Assembly (NCBI RefSeq): GCF_030409685.1
Contig: NZ_JAUFQJ010000006.1
Coordinates: 372,001-436,000, forward strand
Direction of reading: 5' to 3'
Length of the DNA: 64,000 bases
Origin: Ferruginibacter paludis
GTDB taxonomy: Bacteria > Bacteroidota > Bacteroidia > Chitinophagales > Chitinophagaceae
Shown: positions 60,916-64,000 of the stretch, piece after piece
How the letters are laid out: every line of letters starts with the position of its first letter
Numbering within the stretch: position 1 is the first letter of the stretch
Translations under genes and position numbers: made by a program
The notes under the pieces: generated by a model
Seen by the model: only the letters and a program-made list of their open reading frames with translations
The model's database searches: none
What the model was told of the DNA's origin: nothing

Positions 60916-63162
60916 CTATTCGAATCCATTGTTTATTATAACTGTTTCTCCCTTTGTCATTTTTATTTCCAGCAAATTTTCATTTAAAGAATAAGTCTTT
61001 TTATTTCCAGCAATATAAAATGTTTTAAAGGGCAGCTTTAAACGCATAATCCCCGTTGCTCCGGCATTTATTGTCACGCGGATAGTTGTACCATTTTCTT
61101 TTACGGCAGATACTAAAAATGCGCCCTCAGCCCTTAAAGTTTCAAAGGATATATTTTTCCAATCGGCGGGAATTGCGGGAAAAATTTCGATGTATCCTTT
61201 ATTGCTCTGGATCAGCATTTCATGTATGCCCTGCGCAAAAGCAAAATTCCCTTCCAGAGTAAATGGCCGGTAGGTAAAGTTGGAGTATACCCCACCGCTC
61301 TGATCACCATTCAAATGAAAACTGTTTGCCGAAACAAAATGCTTTGCAAACAGTGTGAGCATCTTTGCCGCACTATCCCCTTGTTTGGCCTGTGCATACA
61401 GGCAGGCGGCCCAGCTAAAAGAATAGCCGCACCATTCTCTTGTTCCTTTTTCTTGAAGCCAACGGAGGCTTTTGTCAATTGTATTTTTTTCTGCTTCCTT
61501 GTTGATGTCTAACAATCCCAACGGGTAAATTGCCATCAGCTGTGCATGATGCCTGTGCGACTGATCCAGGTTTTGACCAGGTGCAATAGAGAGACCTGTT
61601 TCATTGATATTGAATGCCGGATACAATTGTTCCGCTGATTTTATTTTTGTCAAATTATTACCTCCAGTTCTTACCAACAGCTTAATATATTCCCGGTATA
61701 GATTTTTAACAAGCGCCAAATCATAGTTTGTGAACTGCGGAAACCATGCGCTTATGCGGTTATCGTTGTACTCCGGCGATGAACTCAGCGGCAGTTTATA
61801 CAGCTTACTAATGGGGTCGGTTATACGAATTTGAGCAAGGTAAGTTTCAACAGCTTTTATATATGGCAGGCATCTTTGCTGAAGAAATTTTTCATCCATG
61901 CCATACTTCCATTGCCAGTAAAAATGCTGCGCCAGCCAGGCGCCCGTAGTTGGACTAACAGAATACTGAATCCAGCCACCCATTGGTTTACCACTAATGG
62001 TGGTGACACCCGGCACATTCAGTCCTGTTGTACCAAAACATTGTTTAGTCCACCGCTCGTTTTCAGGTTTCACTTTCCATAACCAATTGGTGTAAGATGC
62101 GGTAAGGTCGAGGTGGTTACCCGTGTAGCCCGGCCAGTAACTCAATTCAGTATTCAAATCGTGATGCAGATCGCCTTTCCACGGTGGCAGATTTCCATTG
62201 TCTGCAGTCCATATGGCTTGTAAAGAAATGGGGGGTGTATTGCTCCTGGCAACGCAGCCAAACTTATACATCTCCAGGTAATATTGCTTTTCCAAAATTG
62301 TATCCGGAACGGCAACAGCCGAGCGGCTCCAGTAATCTTTCCACCAGGCGATATGTGTATTCCAACCCGTGGGTTCTTTTAACGCAGGGTTGATGACAGG
62401 CATTGCAGCTTTTCTTCCCTGCGTTATTGTCCACTCACCCAATATTTTATTACCTGATTTTGTCCACTGTACCAGCACTTCGTAATAATTTCCATTCCGT
62501 GTTGGCTGATGGTAACGCAGGAAGTTTTTTCCTCTTTCTATGGTACCTGTGGCATAACCCAGCCGTTCAAGCCCCTGCCCTTCTACGCTATTGCCGGTTG
62601 TTCCTTTTTTATCAGAATGATAGGCAGGAATTTTAATAATTGGAATGATGGCATCCGGACAATTTTCAAAACTAAAATATCCAACCTGCTCAGTTGCATG
62701 AATATAATTTTTAAACACCACACCATTTTGAAACTGAATGGTGCTCAAGGCCGACTGAATATCCAGTTCATTGTGAATTACCTTTCCGAATTTACTCACG
62801 TCAAATTCCAGCGCTGCCCCCGGGATTTTTGAAGGCGCCGGGTATTTTTCATAAGGCTCGTCACCCAATTTTTGCACTGTATCATACTGGCCCTTTTGTA
62901 CCTGCTCCGCTACCCATTTAAACTTCAGCTTATTTATTTCCGGCATGGGGCGATCGTCCCACAAATCAACCCTGTCAAGCGAGATACGAACGTTGGATTC
63001 TTTTTGCCAGATCAGTGCGCCGAGCCAGCCATTACCCAGCGGAATACCTTCATCCCATCTTTTGGCAAGTGAATCAAAAACAAGGTTATACTTAGGTGTA
63101 AGTTGTGCTTTAACGGGCAAACAAAAGGCGAGGCAAATGGAAATGAACAAATGTTTTCTCAT
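60916..63162 (-). CDS. GH95-like alpha-L-fucosidase/galactosidase, exported
   Basis: A 748-residue protein starting at ATG 63162 (MRKHLFISICLAFCLPVKAQ signal). N-terminal beta domain: RWDEGIPLGNGWLGALIW and SLDRVDLWDDRPM. The (alpha/alpha)6 barrel carries WKGDLHHDLNTELSYWPGY, corresponding to the NxN(T)E(M) substrate loop, and LSIAPGQNLDQSHRHHAQL. Near the C-terminus is TLEGNFAFAQGIHEMLIQS, where known GH95 enzymes usually have D-G-N-F: here the activating Asp is Glu. The family cleaves alpha-1,2-fucose or alpha-galactose; specificity is uncertain. Confidence 0.85.
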   Translation of the reverse strand: MRKHLFISICLAFCLPVKAQLTPKYNLVFDSLAKRWDEGIPLGNGWLGALIWQKESNVRISLDRVDLWDDRPMPEINKLKFKWVAEQVQKGQYDTVQKLGDEPYEKYPAPSKIPGAALEFDVSKFGKVIHNELDIQSALSTIQFQNGVVFKNYIHATEQVGYFSFENCPDAIIPIIKIPAYHSDKKGTTGNSVEGQGLERLGYATGTIERGKNFLRYHQPTRNGNYYEVLVQWTKSGNKILGEWTITQGRKAAMPVINPALKEPTGWNTHIAWWKDYWSRSAVAVPDTILEKQYYLEMYKFGCVARSNTPPISLQAIWTADNGNLPPWKGDLHHDLNTELSYWPGYTGNHLDLTASYTNWLWKVKPENERWTKQCFGTTGLNVPGVTTISGKPMGGWIQYSVSPTTGAWLAQHFYWQWKYGMDEKFLQQRCLPYIKAVETYLAQIRITDPISKLYKLPLSSSPEYNDNRISAWFPQFTNYDLALVKNLYREYIKLLVRTGGNNLTKIKSAEQLYPAFNINETGLSIAPGQNLDQSHRHHAQLMAIYPLGLLDINKEAEKNTIDKSLRWLQEKGTREWCGYSFSWAACLYAQAKQGDSAAKMLTLFAKHFVSANSFHLNGDQSGGVYSNFTYRPFTLEGNFAFAQGIHEMLIQSNKGYIEIFPAIPADWKNISFETLRAEGAFLVSAVKENGTTIRVTINAGATGIMRLKLPFKTFYIAGNKKTYSLNENLLEIKMTKGETVIINNGFE

Positions 63163-63245
63163 CAAAAAAGGTATAATTAATCAAGAGGAATTTTTATCAG
63201 ACTGAGCGATTCAAGCGGGTGTCTTCACCCCCTTGCGAAAGCTAT

Positions 63246-63680
63246 TTATGTGTTCTCTTTCCACTGATAATCGCCACCTGCAAAAATTTCTTTTCCCCAC
63301 ACGGGCAATTCCTTTTTTATTCTTTCCACCGTTTCTTCGCAGGCGTCAAAAGCTGTCTTTCTGTGTTTGGATGAAGTAAATACAAAGAGGCAAATCTCCC
63401 CGGCTTGTACTACACCAAGGCTATGATAAACATGCATACAGGTCAACGCATATTTCGCAAAAATCGCTTCCCTTATTTCTTCCATTTGTATTGCAGCCAT
63501 GGGTTCATAGCTGCTGTATTCAATAGCAGCAACTTCCTGCCCTGCCAGTACATCTTTTCTCACCTGGCCTAAAAAAATATTATGTGCTCCAATTCCTGTT
63601 TTAGTACTGTGCTTCTGAATACTCTCTGCAATAAATGCAGGAGAGATGGCTCCCTGTAGGAAGATATTTTTAGCTGACAT
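63246..63680 (-). CDS. moaE: Molybdopterin synthase catalytic subunit
   Basis: A 144-residue MoaE that transfers sulfur from MoaD thiocarboxylate to precursor Z in molybdenum-cofactor synthesis. Signatures: HNIFLGQVRKDV, EYSSYEPMAAIQMEEI, YHSLGVVQAGEICLFVFTSSKHRKTAFDAC and the C-terminal RIKKELPVWGKEIF with the catalytic lysines. moaD and other moa genes are not in the window. It is a single gene, 80 bp from the GH95-like gene. Confidence 0.95.
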   Translation of the reverse strand: MSAKNIFLQGAISPAFIAESIQKHSTKTGIGAHNIFLGQVRKDVLAGQEVAAIEYSSYEPMAAIQMEEIREAIFAKYALTCMHVYHSLGVVQAGEICLFVFTSSKHRKTAFDACEETVERIKKELPVWGKEIFAGGDYQWKENT

Positions 63681-63939
63681 ATGTTTATGATTATGACTGA
63701 ATCACCAGTTGAAATTATTGTACCAATGTACATTTTTTTCAAATGTATCAGGCAATAATTAATAGCAGAGTTGATTTAAAACATTCCAGCGTACGAAACA
63801 CGCATCTCAACACTTAGAATTGAAGTACCGGGCACAATAAAAAGGCCCTGGAAAAGGCCTTCTTTGGGGATTACACTTAATTGAACGAAACAACGAGGTT
63901 TATAAAAGGGGCGCCTATATATTTACGGTAAGAGAAAAA
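63681..63939. other. Intergenic region with a minus-strand terminator
   Basis: AT-rich spacer to the right of moaE. The only structured element is the terminator at 63836-63861. Confidence 0.5.
63836..63861 (-). terminator. Terminator of a gene entering from the right edge
   Basis: On the minus strand AAGGCC (63861-63856) pairs with GGCCTT (63847-63842), followed by TTTATT. It is ~80 bp downstream of the possible partial gene at the window edge. Confidence 0.65.
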
Positions 63940-64000
63940 TTAGAAGTTGACTGATATTGGATTTGGTTTTTTAGTAAAGGATATTGAATACTTTTTGGTT
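63940..64000 (-). CDS. Possible 3' end of a gene beyond the right edge
   Basis: The minus-strand frame open at the edge reads KKYSISFTKKPNPISVNF and stops at 63940. A C-terminal Phe and alternating hydrophobics are compatible with a beta-barrel end, and a terminator follows at 63836-63861. With only 19 codons visible, both coding status and family are unproven. Confidence 0.3.
   Translation of the reverse strand, partial: TKKYSISFTKKPNPISVNF

Noticed and set aside
1..64000. tRNA genes, prophage, integron, intact insertion sequence, toxin-antitoxin pair
   Set aside because: I scanned for TpsiC-loop-like sequences, transposase or integrase motifs and paired small ORFs, and found none that can be supported.

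Overview
The window looks like chromosomal DNA from a Bacteroidota bacterium, most likely family Chitinophagaceae. The grounds are: a protein with a type IX secretion (T9SS) C-terminal sorting domain; many lineage-typical exported proteins; almost no Shine-Dalgarno sequences, with A-rich start contexts instead; several promoters of the Bacteroidota TAnnTTTG type; and families common in the phylum (DUF1080 with Gfo/Idh/MocA, DUF6799, DUF4268, a long-form IspH). Base composition is moderate and fairly even. I see no tRNA, rRNA, CRISPR array, prophage or intact insertion sequence.

Region 1 (1-7114) is a tryptophan operon on the minus strand: trpE, trpG, trpD, trpC, two different trpF genes in tandem, a GNAT acetyltransferase gene, then trpB running off the left edge. 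In front of trpE lies a complete transcription attenuator: a 17-codon leader peptide with three consecutive Trp codons, an antiterminator arm and a U-tailed terminator. This is the best regulatory find in the window. The GNAT gene interrupts the usual order and sits beside a copy of a dispersed ~50-84 bp repeat. Better copies of that repeat lie at 9691 and 41940.

Region 2 (7151-16329) is mixed housekeeping: a frameshifted YjdJ-like GNAT remnant, an NAD(P)-binding protein, transaldolase, SRP RNA (ffs), a DUF1080 plus Gfo/Idh/MocA sugar-oxidation pair followed by a dead signal-peptide relic, coiled-coil envelope proteins, a quinone reductase-like MDR, a 38-residue membrane protein with a strong terminator, and an RRM RNA-binding protein.

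Region 3 (16371-22710) is an RND efflux system in transcription order ArsR regulator, TolC-like channel, adaptor lipoprotein, permease. Regions 4-5 (22908-45729) are mostly single genes: MsrB, M28 and S10 peptidases, a TMEM175-like channel, a SAM methyltransferase, a BamA/TamA-like barrel, a YhhQ-type transporter, Pcm, phosphosugar mutase, a PRTase, an Fe-S membrane protein, an A-type Fe-S carrier and a methylmalonyl-CoA mutase large subunit.

Region 6 (45825-63165) is rich in carbohydrate genes, nearly all on the minus strand: a beta-helix protein, PmoA-like protein, GH13, GH35 beta-galactosidase, GH109-like Gfo/Idh protein and GH95-like fucosidase. IspH, TrmH, a T9SS cargo protein and small envelope proteins are interspersed. 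No SusC/SusD pair is visible. moaE and the possible 3' end of another gene close the window.

I found no obviously new multi-gene defence or mobile system. The observations most worth following are the trp attenuator, the tandem trpF pair, the dispersed repeat family, several unannotated small membrane-protein genes, and an intergenic region with three copies of a short repeat and a gene-less terminator.
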